64,000 nucleotides of DNA, from positions 1,302,001 to 1,366,000 of the forward strand of contig NZ_CP006841.1 of the NCBI RefSeq assembly GCF_001274895.1. The letters are read 5' to 3'. Positions 1-8,632 of this stretch are shown in pieces (position 1 is the stretch's first letter; each line of letters opens with the position of its first letter). A model generated the notes under the pieces. The model did no database searches. It had not been told where the DNA came from and was given only the letters and a program-made list of their open reading frames with translations. A program made the position numbers and the translations under genes. The stretch comes from Corynebacterium lactis RW2-5. GTDB lineage: Bacteria > Actinomycetota > Actinomycetes > Mycobacteriales > Mycobacteriaceae.

Positions 1-495
1 TGGCTGCGCGGGGGCTCCGCGCTAGTCGTCCGTCGCATCGAGATGGACATGGACGGCTGGGATATCCTCGACCGGATTAGCCGCAAGGTGGCAACGGGTC
101 GAGAGATTGATACAGGTGCGCCAATCGGAGGCAAAGACGAGTTCGAAACTGTCGACCTGTCCAAGACTGACGAGTACGGTTTGCCGTTGACCGATCCCCA
201 AAGTCACGTGGCTCTCGCGATGCCTCCCAAAGAGTTGCCAAACCAAAAGCTCCTGCGCCGCGTGTATAACTACGACCTCCCGCCCGAAAAGGACGGTCGA
301 TTCACTTCCAACACGGGCCTGGTGTTCGCCTGCTATCAAAAGAACCCCCTGGAGCAGTTCCACCCTATTCAGCAGCGCTTGGCCGAAGGTGACCGGATGA
401 ACCAGTGGATTTTCCATATTGGTTCTGCTGTATTCGTGATGCCGAGGGGAACGTCGGAAAGCGAGTACTGGGCGCAGGACCTCCTCGCGGACTAA
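1..495 (+). CDS. Dyp-type (dye-decolourising) heme peroxidase, C-terminal part
   Basis: The reading frame is open from the first base and ends at TAA 493-495, so only the last 164 residues are in the window. The visible part matches the C-terminal half of Dyp-type peroxidases: an opening 'GGSALVVRRI' strand followed by 'WDILDR', then 'FTSNTGLVFACYQKNP', the 'QFHPIQQRL' segment and a C-terminal beta-rich tail. These enzymes use heme and peroxide; many actinobacterial members are exported through Tat or packed in encapsulins, but the N-terminus that would show a signal is missing. A Dyp peroxidase next to thrS is the usual corynebacterial arrangement. The family is clear; the physiological substrate is not. 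Confidence 0.88.
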   Translation, partial: WLRGGSALVVRRIEMDMDGWDILDRISRKVATGREIDTGAPIGGKDEFETVDLSKTDEYGLPLTDPQSHVALAMPPKELPNQKLLRRVYNYDLPPEKDGRFTSNTGLVFACYQKNPLEQFHPIQQRLAEGDRMNQWIFHIGSAVFVMPRGTSESEYWAQDLLAD

Positions 496-534
496 GCGCC
501 GAGTGTGCGGTAAGGTGTGTGTTCGACTGAAGAA

Positions 535-553
535 AGTCACCAGGTATGTGACC
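535..553 (+). promoter_or_regulatory. thrS leader inverted repeat
   Basis: GTCAC (536-540) and GTGAC (548-552) form an inverted repeat around a 7-base centre in the short gap before thrS. A possible -10 element, TAAGGT, lies at 511-516, which would place the repeat in the transcribed leader. The thrS ribosome-binding site AAAAGGAG follows at about 570-577. The gap is too short for a T-box. Function unknown. Confidence 0.35.
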
Positions 554-587
554 TTCTAAGAATTGTGAAAAGGAGTACACGCCCGCC

Positions 588-2642
588 GTGTCAGAAGTAT
601 CAGCAACCCCAGCCCCATTTAACGTGTCCGCAGGTGTGTCTGCGGGCGAGGCTATGAGAGACCTGGGTTACCCCAACAAGGGTGCCGACGCCATCGTTTG
701 CGTCCGTGATCCTGACGGAACCCTCCGCGATCTGTCCTACGTTCCCGAGACCGACACCGTAATGGAGCCAGTTCCGGCGAACACCCCGGACGGTCGCGAT
801 GTCATCCGCCACTCGGCTACGCACGTGATGGCGCAGGCCGTGCAAGCAGAGTTTCCAGGCACGAAGTTGGGCATTGGCCCGGCGATTGACAATGGCTTCT
901 ACTACGATTTTCGGGTCGCCGAGCCGTTCACTCCGGAGGATCTCAAGCGCATCGAAAAGCGCATGAAGAAGATCATTAAGTCCGGTCAGCGGTTCGAGCG
1001 TTTCGCTTTCGATTCTGTAGAGGACGCGCAAGAGGCGCTCGCCGACGAGCCGTACAAGCTCGAACTCATCCTGGAGAAGTCCAAGGGGCAGGTGTCCGAC
1101 GACGACGAGGCAAACGTCGATGTCGGCGGTTCGACACTGACCGGGTACCGCAACATCAACCCTCGTACCGGTGAGGTTGAATGGTTCGATCTCTGCCGTG
1201 GCCCGCACGTTCCGACCACTCGTTACATCCCCGCTTTTAAGATCACCCGTTCGTCGGCCGCGTACTGGCGCGGTGACCAGTCCCGTGATGGCTTGCAGCG
1301 AGTCTACGGCACTGCGTGGGAGTCGAAGGAGGCGCTGGACGAGCACCTCGATCGCATGCTGGAGGCGGAAAAGCGCGATCATCGTCGTCTTGGCCAGGAG
1401 CTGGACCTGTTTAGCTTCCCGGACGAGATTGGATCTGGTTTCCCCGTGTTCCACATCAAGGGTGGAATCATTCGCAACGAGATGGAGCAGCACTCCCGTC
1501 GCCGTCACATCGAGGCGGGATACGACTTCGTCAATACTCCGCACGTGACCAAGGGCGATTTGTTCAAGAAGTCTGGCCACCTGGACTTCTACGCTGACGG
1601 CATGTTCCCGCCGATGCAGCTCGACGGCGAATACGACGAGCACGGTAATTGCACCAAGGCGCCGCAGGACTACTACGTCAAGCCGATGAACTGCCCGATG
1701 CACAACCTAATCTATTCCTCTCGCGGCCGCAGCTACCGTGAACTGCCTTTGCGCATGTTCGAGTTCGGTACGGTGTATCGCTACGAGAAGTCTGGCGTTA
1801 TCCACGGCCTGACCCGTGCCCGCGGATTCACCCAGGACGATGCGCACATCTACTGCACCGAGGATCAGCTCGAGCAGGAGCTTACCGATGTGCTGGACTT
1901 CATCATTTCGCTGCTGCGCGATTACGGTCTGGATGACTTCTATCTCGAGCTCTCGACAAAGGACGATAAGAAATTCGTCGGCTCCGATGAAATCTGGGAG
2001 AAGTCGACCGCTATCTTGCAGCGCGTTGCTGACGCCTCTGGCCTCGAACTGGTTCCGGATCCGGGCGGAGCCGCATTTTACGGTCCAAAGATCTCGGTTC
2101 AGGCGCGCGACGCTATTGGCCGTACCTGGCAGATGTCGACGGTACAGCTGGACTTCAACCTGCCGGAGCGCTTCGAGTTGGAGTACACCGCTCCGGACGG
2201 TTCCAAGCAACGCCCGATTATGATCCACCGTGCGCTGTTCGGTTCCATCGAGCGTTTCTTCGGAGTCCTTCTGGAGCACTACGCCGGTGCTTTCCCGGCA
2301 TGGTTGGCGCCTGAACAGGTCGTAGGTATTCCAGTGGCGGATGACTGCATTCCGCACTTGCAGGAGTTCACCGCGCAGCTGAAGTCCCGAGGCCTTCGCG
2401 CACATGTGGATACCTCGGATGACCGTATGCAGAAGAAGATTCGCAACCACACCCAGGCGAAGGTCCCGTTCATGATTCTTGCGGGTGCTCGCGACATTGA
2501 AGCTGGTGCAGTTTCCTTCCGCTTCCTCGATGGCAGCCAGATTAATGGCGTCGCGGTAGACAAGGCGGTCGAGATCATCGCCGAATGGGTCTCGTCGCGC
2601 AACAATGAGCAGCCGAACAAGGAAAACGTTTCGGCCGATTAG
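588..2642 (+). CDS. thrS: Threonine--tRNA ligase
   Basis: Cytoplasmic class II aminoacyl-tRNA synthetase that charges tRNA-Thr. The 684-residue product has the full-length architecture: a TGS-like N-terminus, an editing domain with the H75-x3-H79 pair ('HSATH'), the catalytic core with the zinc-binding Cys in 'NCPMH' near residue 369, class II motif 2 ('YRYEKSG') and motif 3, and a C-terminal anticodon-binding domain with the usual '[11 protein letters not shown]' start. GTG is taken as start because AAAAGGAG precedes it at good spacing and the TGS region begins directly. It is followed closely by a HIT-domain gene, the conserved corynebacterial order. Confidence 0.98.
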   Translation: MSEVSATPAPFNVSAGVSAGEAMRDLGYPNKGADAIVCVRDPDGTLRDLSYVPETDTVMEPVPANTPDGRDVIRHSATHVMAQAVQAEFPGTKLGIGPAIDNGFYYDFRVAEPFTPEDLKRIEKRMKKIIKSGQRFERFAFDSVEDAQEALADEPYKLELILEKSKGQVSDDDEANVDVGGSTLTGYRNINPRTGEVEWFDLCRGPHVPTTRYIPAFKITRSSAAYWRGDQSRDGLQRVYGTAWESKEALDEHLDRMLEAEKRDHRRLGQELDLFSFPDEIGSGFPVFHIKGGIIRNEMEQHSRRRHIEAGYDFVNTPHVTKGDLFKKSGHLDFYADGMFPPMQLDGEYDEHGNCTKAPQDYYVKPMNCPMHNLIYSSRGRSYRELPLRMFEFGTVYRYEKSGVIHGLTRARGFTQDDAHIYCTEDQLEQELTDVLDFIISLLRDYGLDDFYLELSTKDDKKFVGSDEIWEKSTAILQRVADASGLELVPDPGGAAFYGPKISVQARDAIGRTWQMSTVQLDFNLPERFELEYTAPDGSKQRPIMIHRALFGSIERFFGVLLEHYAGAFPAWLAPEQVVGIPVADDCIPHLQEFTAQLKSRGLRAHVDTSDDRMQKKIRNHTQAKVPFMILAGARDIEAGAVSFRFLDGSQINGVAVDKAVEIIAEWVSSRNNEQPNKENVSAD

Positions 2643-2702
2643 TCGGCGGGAATGTGTAGGCTCCACGGGACTGCCCGCGGAGCAATAGCGAAGGGGTACG
2701 TG

Positions 2703-3323
2703 GTGGAGAGCTCGAAGCACACCGGGGCATCGTCGGAAAGCGAAACGCAATATGTTGACCGTGGCTACGGCGAGCCCGATCGGCTCGAGCGGCTGTGGGC
2801 ACCGTATCGGATGAACTACATCGTCGACCGGGGCGTGCACGTCAAGGCTGCGCCCCATAACCCCTTCGTTGAACTGCCGTCGCGCTCGGATGAGGATGCC
2901 CTCATCGTGGCGCGTGGCGAGTTCGTCTACGCGATTTTGAACCTGTTTCCTTACAACCCGGGGCACATGATGGTGATCCCTTACCGTGAGGTCGCCAACC
3001 TTGAGGACTTGACGGCAGAGGAATCAATCGAGTTGATGCAGTTCGCGCAGCATGCTATCCGCACCCTTAAAACGGTGTCACGTCCGCACGCGATCAACGC
3101 TGGATTTAACCTGGGGAAGGCATCGGGAGGCTCGGTTGCCGATCACTTGCACATGCATATCGTGCCCCGGTGGACCGGGGACGCTAACTTCATGACCGTG
3201 ATCGACGGGACCAAGGTTCTTCCTCAGACGCTAAAGGCAACCCGACAGTTACTAGCAGATGGCTGGCGCGAAATCGCGGAATCAGACGCTGAGCAGGCCT
3301 CCCATCAGGAGGGGAACTCCTAG
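2703..3323 (+). CDS. HIT family nucleotide hydrolase/transferase
   Basis: Histidine-triad protein with the diagnostic 'HLHMHIVPRW' motif near residue 150; this triad hydrolyses or transfers nucleotidyl groups (AP4A phosphorylases and adenosine-phosphoramidases belong here). 'NPGHMMVIPYREV' upstream is the typical HIT core strand. The frame opens at ATG 2652, but the GAAGGGG box at 2690-2696 sits correctly only for the paired GTG codons at 2700/2703, so 2703 is preferred. Its stop overlaps the GTG of the next gene by one base, so it is co-translated with the PIM lipid genes. The substrate cannot be told from sequence. Confidence 0.88.
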   Translation: MESSKHTGASSESETQYVDRGYGEPDRLERLWAPYRMNYIVDRGVHVKAAPHNPFVELPSRSDEDALIVARGEFVYAILNLFPYNPGHMMVIPYREVANLEDLTAEESIELMQFAQHAIRTLKTVSRPHAINAGFNLGKASGGSVADHLHMHIVPRWTGDANFMTVIDGTKVLPQTLKATRQLLADGWREIAESDAEQASHQEGNS

Positions 3324-3982
3324 TGCTGAGTGTGCGTGGGCGAGCGCCCATCAAACCAGTTGTCGAACCGATTGCGAGGGCATTCAACAAAGCCGGGATT
3401 AGCCCTAATGCGGTGACCCTAGTTGGAACGTTTATTTCCGTTGCCATCGCAGTGATTCTCATCCCGACCGGTCATTTGGTCGCAGCCGCGGTTTTGATGG
3501 CCATCTTCACCGCGTTTGATTTGCTGGATGGCACCATGGCGCGGTTGCGCGGCGGAGGCACTAAATACGGCGCCACGCTCGACGCCTCCTGCGATCGTAT
3601 TACCGATGCGGCTCTGTTCGGTGCGATTGCGATGTGGATTGTCTATTCATTCGGTGCTCCGAAGGTGCTACTTGCGCTGACGTTAATCACCATGGGGGCA
3701 TCGCAAGTTATTTCCTACGTCAAGGCCCGCGCCGAGGCGAGTGGACTCAAAGTCGAGGGCGGCGTGGTCGAGCGCGCTGAACGTCTCATTATCGCGCTTC
3801 TGGGCATCGGCCTGCAAGGGCTTGGTGTCAGTTTCGCGCTGTCTGCAGCGATGTGGATTCTGGCGGTCGGGTCTGTATTTACAGTTGGCCAGCGCCTTTA
3901 CATGGTTGCCAAGCAACCCGGGGCGCTTGATCGGATCGCTCCGCCGAAGGGCGCTAGCGACTCCGCGACTAATCCGAACTAA
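3323..3982 (+). CDS. pgsA: CDP-alcohol phosphatidyltransferase, phosphatidylinositol phosphate synthase
   Basis: Integral membrane enzyme of 219 residues. The CDP-alcohol phosphotransferase signature is complete: D66-x2-D69-G-x2-A-R-x8-G-x3-D87-x3-D91, which binds Mg2+ and the CDP-diacylglycerol. Several hydrophobic helices surround it. In Corynebacteriales the homologue directly before PatA and PimA transfers inositol-1-phosphate to CDP-DAG, giving PI-phosphate, the precursor of phosphatidylinositol and PIMs. That context, not the motif, gives the substrate. GTG start overlapping the HIT stop by one base, with AGGAGGGG just upstream. Confidence 0.92.
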   Translation: MLSVRGRAPIKPVVEPIARAFNKAGISPNAVTLVGTFISVAIAVILIPTGHLVAAAVLMAIFTAFDLLDGTMARLRGGGTKYGATLDASCDRITDAALFGAIAMWIVYSFGAPKVLLALTLITMGASQVISYVKARAEASGLKVEGGVVERAERLIIALLGIGLQGLGVSFALSAAMWILAVGSVFTVGQRLYMVAKQPGALDRIAPPKGASDSATNPN

Positions 3983-3997
3983 AAGGAGACGCAGTCC

Positions 3998-4891
3998 ATG
4001 CCGCGTCTATTCTTTCCTCGTACTAAAAAGGACCTGATCGCCCTCGGCTACATCGCGGGGTGGAAGTTTCTCGGCTTCGTCCCTGAGAAATTGGCCTATC
4101 GACTAGGCGATGCCGTCGCCGCCCGTGTCTGTTCTGGTGGCGGTCCTGCGCAGCTTCGCGCAAACTTGGCGCGCGTCCTGAGCTGCTCCGCGGAGGCGGT
4201 TCCGCAGTCGCTCGTGGAGGCATCGATGCGTTCCTATATGCGCTACTGGGTCGAGGCTTTTCGCTTGCCGACGATTGCGTCCCCGCGACTGGCGGAGGCC
4301 TTGGAGAACTCTGGTCACGGCCTAGAGCGGATTGGCGAAGCGCGCGCTGCGGGTGACGGGGTGGTGCTGGTGTTACCGCACAGCGGCAACTGGGACATGG
4401 CGGGGGTGTGGCTAGTTTCCCGCCATGGCGAATTTACGACCGTAGCGGAACGCCTGAAGCCGGAGGTCCTCTATGACGCTTTCGTCGACTTCAGGCAGTC
4501 GTTGGGTTTCGAGATTCTCCCGTTGACCGGCGGTGAATCCGCACTACCGACTTTGCGCGAGAGGTTGAAAGACGGCGGTATTGTTTGTCTGCTCGGCGAT
4601 CGGGACTTGAACTCCTCCGGCGTTGAGGTGGCCTTCTTCGGCGAAACGACGACTATGCCTGTGGGGCCTGCTCTCCTCGCGCAACAGACTGGTGCCAGGT
4701 TGCATCCAGTAGGATTGTCCTTTTATCGAGAAGGCTGGGGCTTGAAGGTGCATCGTCAGGTTCCGACCGAGGGGCGTGAGCTCGACGAAATTACTCAGGA
4801 TGTAGCGCGGGCTTTCGAGAAAGATATTGCGGCGCATCCGGCCGACTGGCACATGCTGCAGCCGTTTTGGACCGCAGACAGGAGGAAATAG
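3998..4891 (+). CDS. patA: Phosphatidylinositol mannoside acyltransferase (PatA, LpxL/HtrB family)
   Basis: The 297-residue product belongs to the HtrB/LpxL acyltransferase family. The catalytic H-x4-D motif is present as H128-SGNW-D133, preceded by a hydrophobic strand. PatA acylates the 6-position of the mannose of PIM1/PIM2 on the cytoplasmic face of the membrane. The N-terminus has an amphipathic segment suited to membrane contact. ATG with AAGGAG 13 bases upstream. The next gene, pimA, begins directly after the stop codon, so acyltransferase and mannosyltransferase are made together. Confidence 0.93.
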   Translation: MPRLFFPRTKKDLIALGYIAGWKFLGFVPEKLAYRLGDAVAARVCSGGGPAQLRANLARVLSCSAEAVPQSLVEASMRSYMRYWVEAFRLPTIASPRLAEALENSGHGLERIGEARAAGDGVVLVLPHSGNWDMAGVWLVSRHGEFTTVAERLKPEVLYDAFVDFRQSLGFEILPLTGGESALPTLRERLKDGGIVCLLGDRDLNSSGVEVAFFGETTTMPVGPALLAQQTGARLHPVGLSFYREGWGLKVHRQVPTEGRELDEITQDVARAFEKDIAAHPADWHMLQPFWTADRRK

Positions 4892-6034
4892 GTGCGCATC
4901 GGAATGGTTTGCCCTTACTCCTTCGATGTTCCCGGCGGGGTGCAGGTTCATGCAATCGACCTCTGCGAGGAACTCATAAGCCGCGGCCACGAAGTCAGCC
5001 TCATCGGCCCAGCCAGCGAGGAATGCGAACTGTCCGACTTCGTTGTTAAGGGCGGCGCGGCGATACCCATTCCATACAACGGTTCCGTCGCCAGGTTATC
5101 CTTCGGTCCCCGTACACGCCGAAAGGTGCGAAGCTGGATGCAAGAGGGAAACTTCGATGTCCTCCACATCCATGAACCAAACTCTCCCAGTTATTCCATG
5201 TTGGCGTTGGCCAATGCCGTGGGGCCGATTGTGGCGACATATCACTCCGCTGCCACGAATTCGTTGGCCCTGAAGCTGGCGACGCCATTTCTGCGGCGCT
5301 ACCTCGAACGAATTCGCGGAGGTATTGCTGTCTCAGAGGTCGCTCGCCGATGGCAGGTCGAGCAGCTCGGCGGGGATCCAGTCCTCGTGCCAAACGGAGT
5401 CCGCGTGGCGGATTACGAGTCGACACAGCCTTCCACAGCGTTCCCGGAAATCCCGGCTCGCAGGACCGGCCATCCCCGGATTGTGTTTCTTGGGCGCTTC
5501 GACGAACCCCGTAAAGGCTTCGACGTCCTTCTCGGCGCGCTGCCAGAAATTCGACACCGATTTCCCCAGGTTGAAGTATGTGTGGTCGGAGACGGGGACG
5601 CCGAGGCGAGCCGTCGTAAAGCGGGAGAGAATGCGTCGGCTCTGCGTTTCCTCGGCAGGCTTTCGGAAGAGGCGAAGGCCGCGATTCTCGGCGACTGCGA
5701 AGCCTACATCGCCCCGCAGAGAGGTGGCGAGAGCTTTGGAATCGTGCTGGTCGAAGCGATGGCAGCGGGCGCGCCCGTCATCTCCTCGGACATCGATGCC
5801 TTTAGACTGGTGCTTGATGACGGAACCTACGGCCTGCAATTTTCCAACGGTAAATCTTCTGACCTAGCAGATGCCGTCATTCGGTTGCTTGAGGATGAGG
5901 GCCTGCGGTCCGAATTGAGGCAGCGGGGGCATCGCCGTGCATGGGAATATGACTGGTCGACCATTGCAGATAAAGTGCTGCAGGTCTACGACACGGTGCG
6001 ATTGGATGGGGAACGGGTCGTGGTCACACCCTGA
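4892..6034 (+). CDS. pimA: Phosphatidyl-myo-inositol alpha-mannosyltransferase PimA (GT4)
   Basis: Retaining GT-B glycosyltransferase of 380 residues that transfers mannose from GDP-mannose to phosphatidylinositol, the first step of PIM synthesis. The N-terminal domain has the glycine-rich loop 'VPGGVQVH'. The C-terminal domain has 'FLGRFDEPRKGFD' and the GT4 E-x7-E motif (E280 to E288, 'ESFGIVLVE'). GTG start; the GGAGGAAAT box lies across the end of patA, giving translational coupling. It is the last gene of the HIT-pgsA-patA-pimA run. Confidence 0.95.
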   Translation: MRIGMVCPYSFDVPGGVQVHAIDLCEELISRGHEVSLIGPASEECELSDFVVKGGAAIPIPYNGSVARLSFGPRTRRKVRSWMQEGNFDVLHIHEPNSPSYSMLALANAVGPIVATYHSAATNSLALKLATPFLRRYLERIRGGIAVSEVARRWQVEQLGGDPVLVPNGVRVADYESTQPSTAFPEIPARRTGHPRIVFLGRFDEPRKGFDVLLGALPEIRHRFPQVEVCVVGDGDAEASRRKAGENASALRFLGRLSEEAKAAILGDCEAYIAPQRGGESFGIVLVEAMAAGAPVISSDIDAFRLVLDDGTYGLQFSNGKSSDLADAVIRLLEDEGLRSELRQRGHRRAWEYDWSTIADKVLQVYDTVRLDGERVVVTP

Positions 6035-6101
6035 CAGTCGCTCAGCAGGCAATGAATCGCTGGGCCGGGGTCAACCAAAATGAGGTAAGGGAGTAGAACG
6101 A

Positions 6102-6623
6102 ATGGTCACGTTGCCACTGTGGGTAATCGTCTTGGCGGTTGCGTTATTTTTGGCGCTGTTGTTGGCTGTCGTGGCTTCGGCGACCGCTACAAGGCTGAAC
6201 CGGATGCATATCCGGACTGACCTGGCGAGAGCTTCACTCGAGGCGGCCCTGGGGAGGCGCGCGGCGGTGGCGAGAGCGACTTTTCCCGAGTTGAGCCCGG
6301 CAGTGGCGAAAGCTGAGGCCGCCCCGGTGTCCGCGCGGGAGCTCAACCGCAGGGCCGATGCGGAAAACGAGCTGACAAGGGAAATCGTTCGGCTATCTGA
6401 GCGCCGACCACCCGAGAGAGCCTTCGCAATCGAGCTTGCGGACGTGCATACGCGCGTGGAATTGGCACGGCGTTTCTATAACGATGCGGTGACGGACACC
6501 AAAGCGCTGCGTGCGCTCCCTCTGGTTCGAGTTCTGCGCCTTGCCGGCACAGCCCCTGAACCCGAATACTTCGAGATGTCGGACGTTCTCGCGACCAGGT
6601 CAGCGACTGAATCGAAAGGATAG
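6102..6623 (+). CDS. LemA-like single-pass membrane protein
   Basis: The 173-residue product begins with one strong hydrophobic helix (about residues 5-27), so the rest probably faces one side of the membrane as helices rich in Ala, Arg and Glu. The last 40 residues, with 'RFYNDAVTD' and a closing 'PEPEYFEM', resemble the end of LemA proteins (YND and a final 'YFE'), but the usual LemA N-terminal signature after the helix is poorly kept. Homologous small membrane proteins follow pimA in related genomes. ATG with AAGGGAG upstream. The function is unknown; placement in the LemA family is a by-eye judgement. Confidence 0.7.
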   Translation: MVTLPLWVIVLAVALFLALLLAVVASATATRLNRMHIRTDLARASLEAALGRRAAVARATFPELSPAVAKAEAAPVSARELNRRADAENELTREIVRLSERRPPERAFAIELADVHTRVELARRFYNDAVTDTKALRALPLVRVLRLAGTAPEPEYFEMSDVLATRSATESKG

Positions 6624-6653
6624 CGCGTCGTTCGCGGAATTCCCGGTAGGTAA

Positions 6654-6760
6654 TGAACTGGACTGTCTACCTCAACGGCTATAGTGGTGCCTAGGCTTTT
6701 ACCCCTCAAATGCGGTTCGCAATCGCCGCGAATAGTGGTTTTCGGGGTAAACAGCCGCAT
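6654..6760 (+). promoter_or_regulatory. pdxS promoter with McbR-like operator and leader hairpin
   Basis: TATAGT at 6680-6685 is a good -10; CTGGAC at 6658-6663 is a plausible -35 (16-base spacer). TGAAC (6654-6658) and GTCTA (6665-6669), separated by six bases, overlap the -35. The same two half-sites at the same spacing occur at the metK promoter (53625-53640) and differ by two bases from TAGAC-N6-GTCTA, the McbR operator of C. glutamicum. In the leader, ATGCGG (6710-6715) can pair with CCGCAT (6755-6760), with ACCCC/GGGGT as an alternative. The operator assignment is inference. Confidence 0.5.
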
Positions 6761-6789
6761 TATTAAACCAAGTAGGGAAGTAGGGTTCG

Positions 6790-7692
6790 TTGAGCACTGT
6801 TGATAACAACTCCGGTCAGGGCACAGCTCGCGTCAAGCGCGGCTTTGCAGAGATGATGAAGGGCGGCGTCATTATGGACGTCGTTACCCCGGAGCAAGCG
6901 AAGATTGCCGAAGATGCGGGCGCGACCGCAGTTATGGCTCTGGAGCGAGTGCCCGCGGACATCCGCGCCCAGGGCGGGGTCTCCCGCATGTCGGACCCGG
7001 ACATGATTGAGGGCATCATCAACGCCGTCTCCATTCCCGTGATGGCTAAGGCTCGTATCGGTCACTTCGTTGAGGCCCAGGTACTGCAGTCCCTCGGGGT
7101 CGACTTCATTGACGAGTCCGAGGTGCTCACCCCGGCGGACTACTCCAATCACATCGACAAGTTCGACTTCACGGTTCCGTTCGTTTGCGGTGCGACGAAC
7201 CTCGGCGAAGCCCTTCGCCGTATCAACGAGGGCGCAGCCATGATTCGCTCCAAGGGTGAGGCCGGGACCGGCGATGTCTCTAACGCCGTTACTCATATGC
7301 GCACGATTCGCGCGGAGATCAACCGACTGAAGTCGATGGCCTCGGATGAACTCTACGTGGCGGCCAAGGAGCTTCAGGCGCCGTACGAACTCGTTCGTGA
7401 AGTTGCGGAAAAGGGCAAGCTCCCCGTCGTCCTTTTCACCGCAGGCGGAATCGCTACCCCTGCTGACGCTGCGATGATGATGCAGCTTGGCGCTGAGGGC
7501 GTCTTTGTGGGATCGGGCATCTTCAAGTCTGGTGATCCGGAAAAGCGCGCTAAGGCGATCGTCCAGGCAACGCAGCACTACGACGATCCCAAGGTCGTCG
7601 CCGACGTCTCCCGAGGCCTCGGAGAGGCCATGGTGGGTATTAACGTCGACGATATTCCTCAGCCGCACCGCCTCGCGGAGCGTGGCTGGTAA
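6790..7692 (+). CDS. pdxS: Pyridoxal 5'-phosphate synthase lyase subunit PdxS
   Basis: Synthase subunit of the deoxyxylulose-independent B6 pathway. It combines ribose 5-phosphate, glyceraldehyde 3-phosphate and ammonia from PdxT to make PLP. The 300 residues form one (beta/alpha)8 barrel. The catalytic lysines are K87 ('MAKARIGH') and K155 ('[10 protein letters not shown]'), with D30 in 'MDVVTPEQA'. Length and motifs are standard. The start is TTG, preceded by repeated GTAGGG boxes; no ATG fits the conserved N-terminus. Its partner pdxT lies downstream after tesB, separated by an intrinsic terminator. Confidence 0.97.
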   Translation: MSTVDNNSGQGTARVKRGFAEMMKGGVIMDVVTPEQAKIAEDAGATAVMALERVPADIRAQGGVSRMSDPDMIEGIINAVSIPVMAKARIGHFVEAQVLQSLGVDFIDESEVLTPADYSNHIDKFDFTVPFVCGATNLGEALRRINEGAAMIRSKGEAGTGDVSNAVTHMRTIRAEINRLKSMASDELYVAAKELQAPYELVREVAEKGKLPVVLFTAGGIATPADAAMMMQLGAEGVFVGSGIFKSGDPEKRAKAIVQATQHYDDPKVVADVSRGLGEAMVGINVDDIPQPHRLAERGW

Positions 7693-7700
7693 GACACCTA

Positions 7701-7738
7701 GCGTCCGGAAAGATTAAGGTTTTCCGGGCGTGTTTTTT
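7701..7738 (+). terminator. Intrinsic terminator between pdxS and tesB-pdxT
   Basis: GCGTCCGGAAA (from 7701) pairs with TTTTCCGGGCG (7720-7730) across a short loop, followed by a run of six T (7733-7738). The T-run ends only 15 bases before the tesB start codon and just before its GAGAGGAA ribosome-binding site. tesB-pdxT must therefore be reached by read-through or by an unseen promoter. Confidence 0.72.
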
Positions 7739-7753
7739 AAAAGAGAGGAAATC

Positions 7754-8632
7754 ATGGCGGACATTCGCGAAGTGCTAGACCTCGAGCGCATCGATCGGGA
7801 CATTTTCCGCGGTCCGGTAATTAAGTCGATTCTGCAGCGCACCTTTGGTGGTCAGGTTGCCGGCCAATCCCTTGTGGCTGCCACGCGTACGGTCGGCTCT
7901 ACGTTCGCCGTGAATTCTCTCCACGCGTACTTCGTCGGCCCCGGTCGGCCGCACATTCCTACAGTTTACGTCGTCAAGAGGATTCGCGACGGGCGCTCTT
8001 TCTGCCACCGCTCGGTGGAAGCAGTCCAGGATGGTCGCACGATTTTCGTCATGCAGGTTAGCTTCCACCGCAAGGGGGATACCGGCATCGAGCACTCGGA
8101 TATCATGCGTTCGGTGCCGAAGCCTGAAGATGTCGTCACCGATACCTCGAAGATGACGGATACGCGGCGTCTCCTGCTACGTGAGTGGGCTGATTGGGAT
8201 ATTCGAGTTATCGACGAGGGCGATTTCGAACATAACAAGTATACGAATTCCCAACAGCTGGTCTGGTTCCGTGCGAAGGACCGGTTGCCCGACAACGACA
8301 CGTTCCACGTGTGCACCTTGGCGTACATGTCGGACATGACATTGCTGTCCTCGGCGCTCGTTCCGCATCCCGGCGTCGAGGTTCAGGAGGCGAGCCTTGA
8401 CCACGCGATGTGGTTCATGCGCCCCTTCCGCGCTGACGAGTGGCTGCTTTACGATCAGATTTCCCCGTCCGCACACGCTGGACGGGCGCTCACCCACGGT
8501 CGCATTTTTAACCAGGCTGGTGAGTTGGTTGCGGTGGTCACGCAAGAGGGCTTGACCAGGACCCTGGCGCCCGGTGTGGAATCGGTGCCGCATACTGCAA
8601 ACTTCGACCCCCAAAGCGAGAACCTCGATTAA
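7754..8632 (+). CDS. tesB: Acyl-CoA thioesterase II (TesB)
   Basis: Cytoplasmic acyl-CoA hydrolase of the double hot-dog family, 292 residues. Characteristic parts are the N-terminal 'GGQVAGQSLVAA' with 'LHAYFVGPG' and the C-terminal hot-dog 'SLDHAMWFMRPFRADEW' followed by 'LYDQISPSA'. The frame opens upstream at GTG 7730, but that codon lies inside the terminator; ATG 7754 has GAGAGGAA at correct spacing. The stop overlaps the pdxT start by one base. tesB between the two PLP synthase genes is also seen in mycobacteria; no metabolic link is known to me. Confidence 0.93.
   Translation: MADIREVLDLERIDRDIFRGPVIKSILQRTFGGQVAGQSLVAATRTVGSTFAVNSLHAYFVGPGRPHIPTVYVVKRIRDGRSFCHRSVEAVQDGRTIFVMQVSFHRKGDTGIEHSDIMRSVPKPEDVVTDTSKMTDTRRLLLREWADWDIRVIDEGDFEHNKYTNSQQLVWFRAKDRLPDNDTFHVCTLAYMSDMTLLSSALVPHPGVEVQEASLDHAMWFMRPFRADEWLLYDQISPSAHAGRALTHGRIFNQAGELVAVVTQEGLTRTLAPGVESVPHTANFDPQSENLD

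Noticed and set aside
511..527. LexA box before thrS
   Set aside because: Only the right half TGTTCGA is present; the left half does not match.
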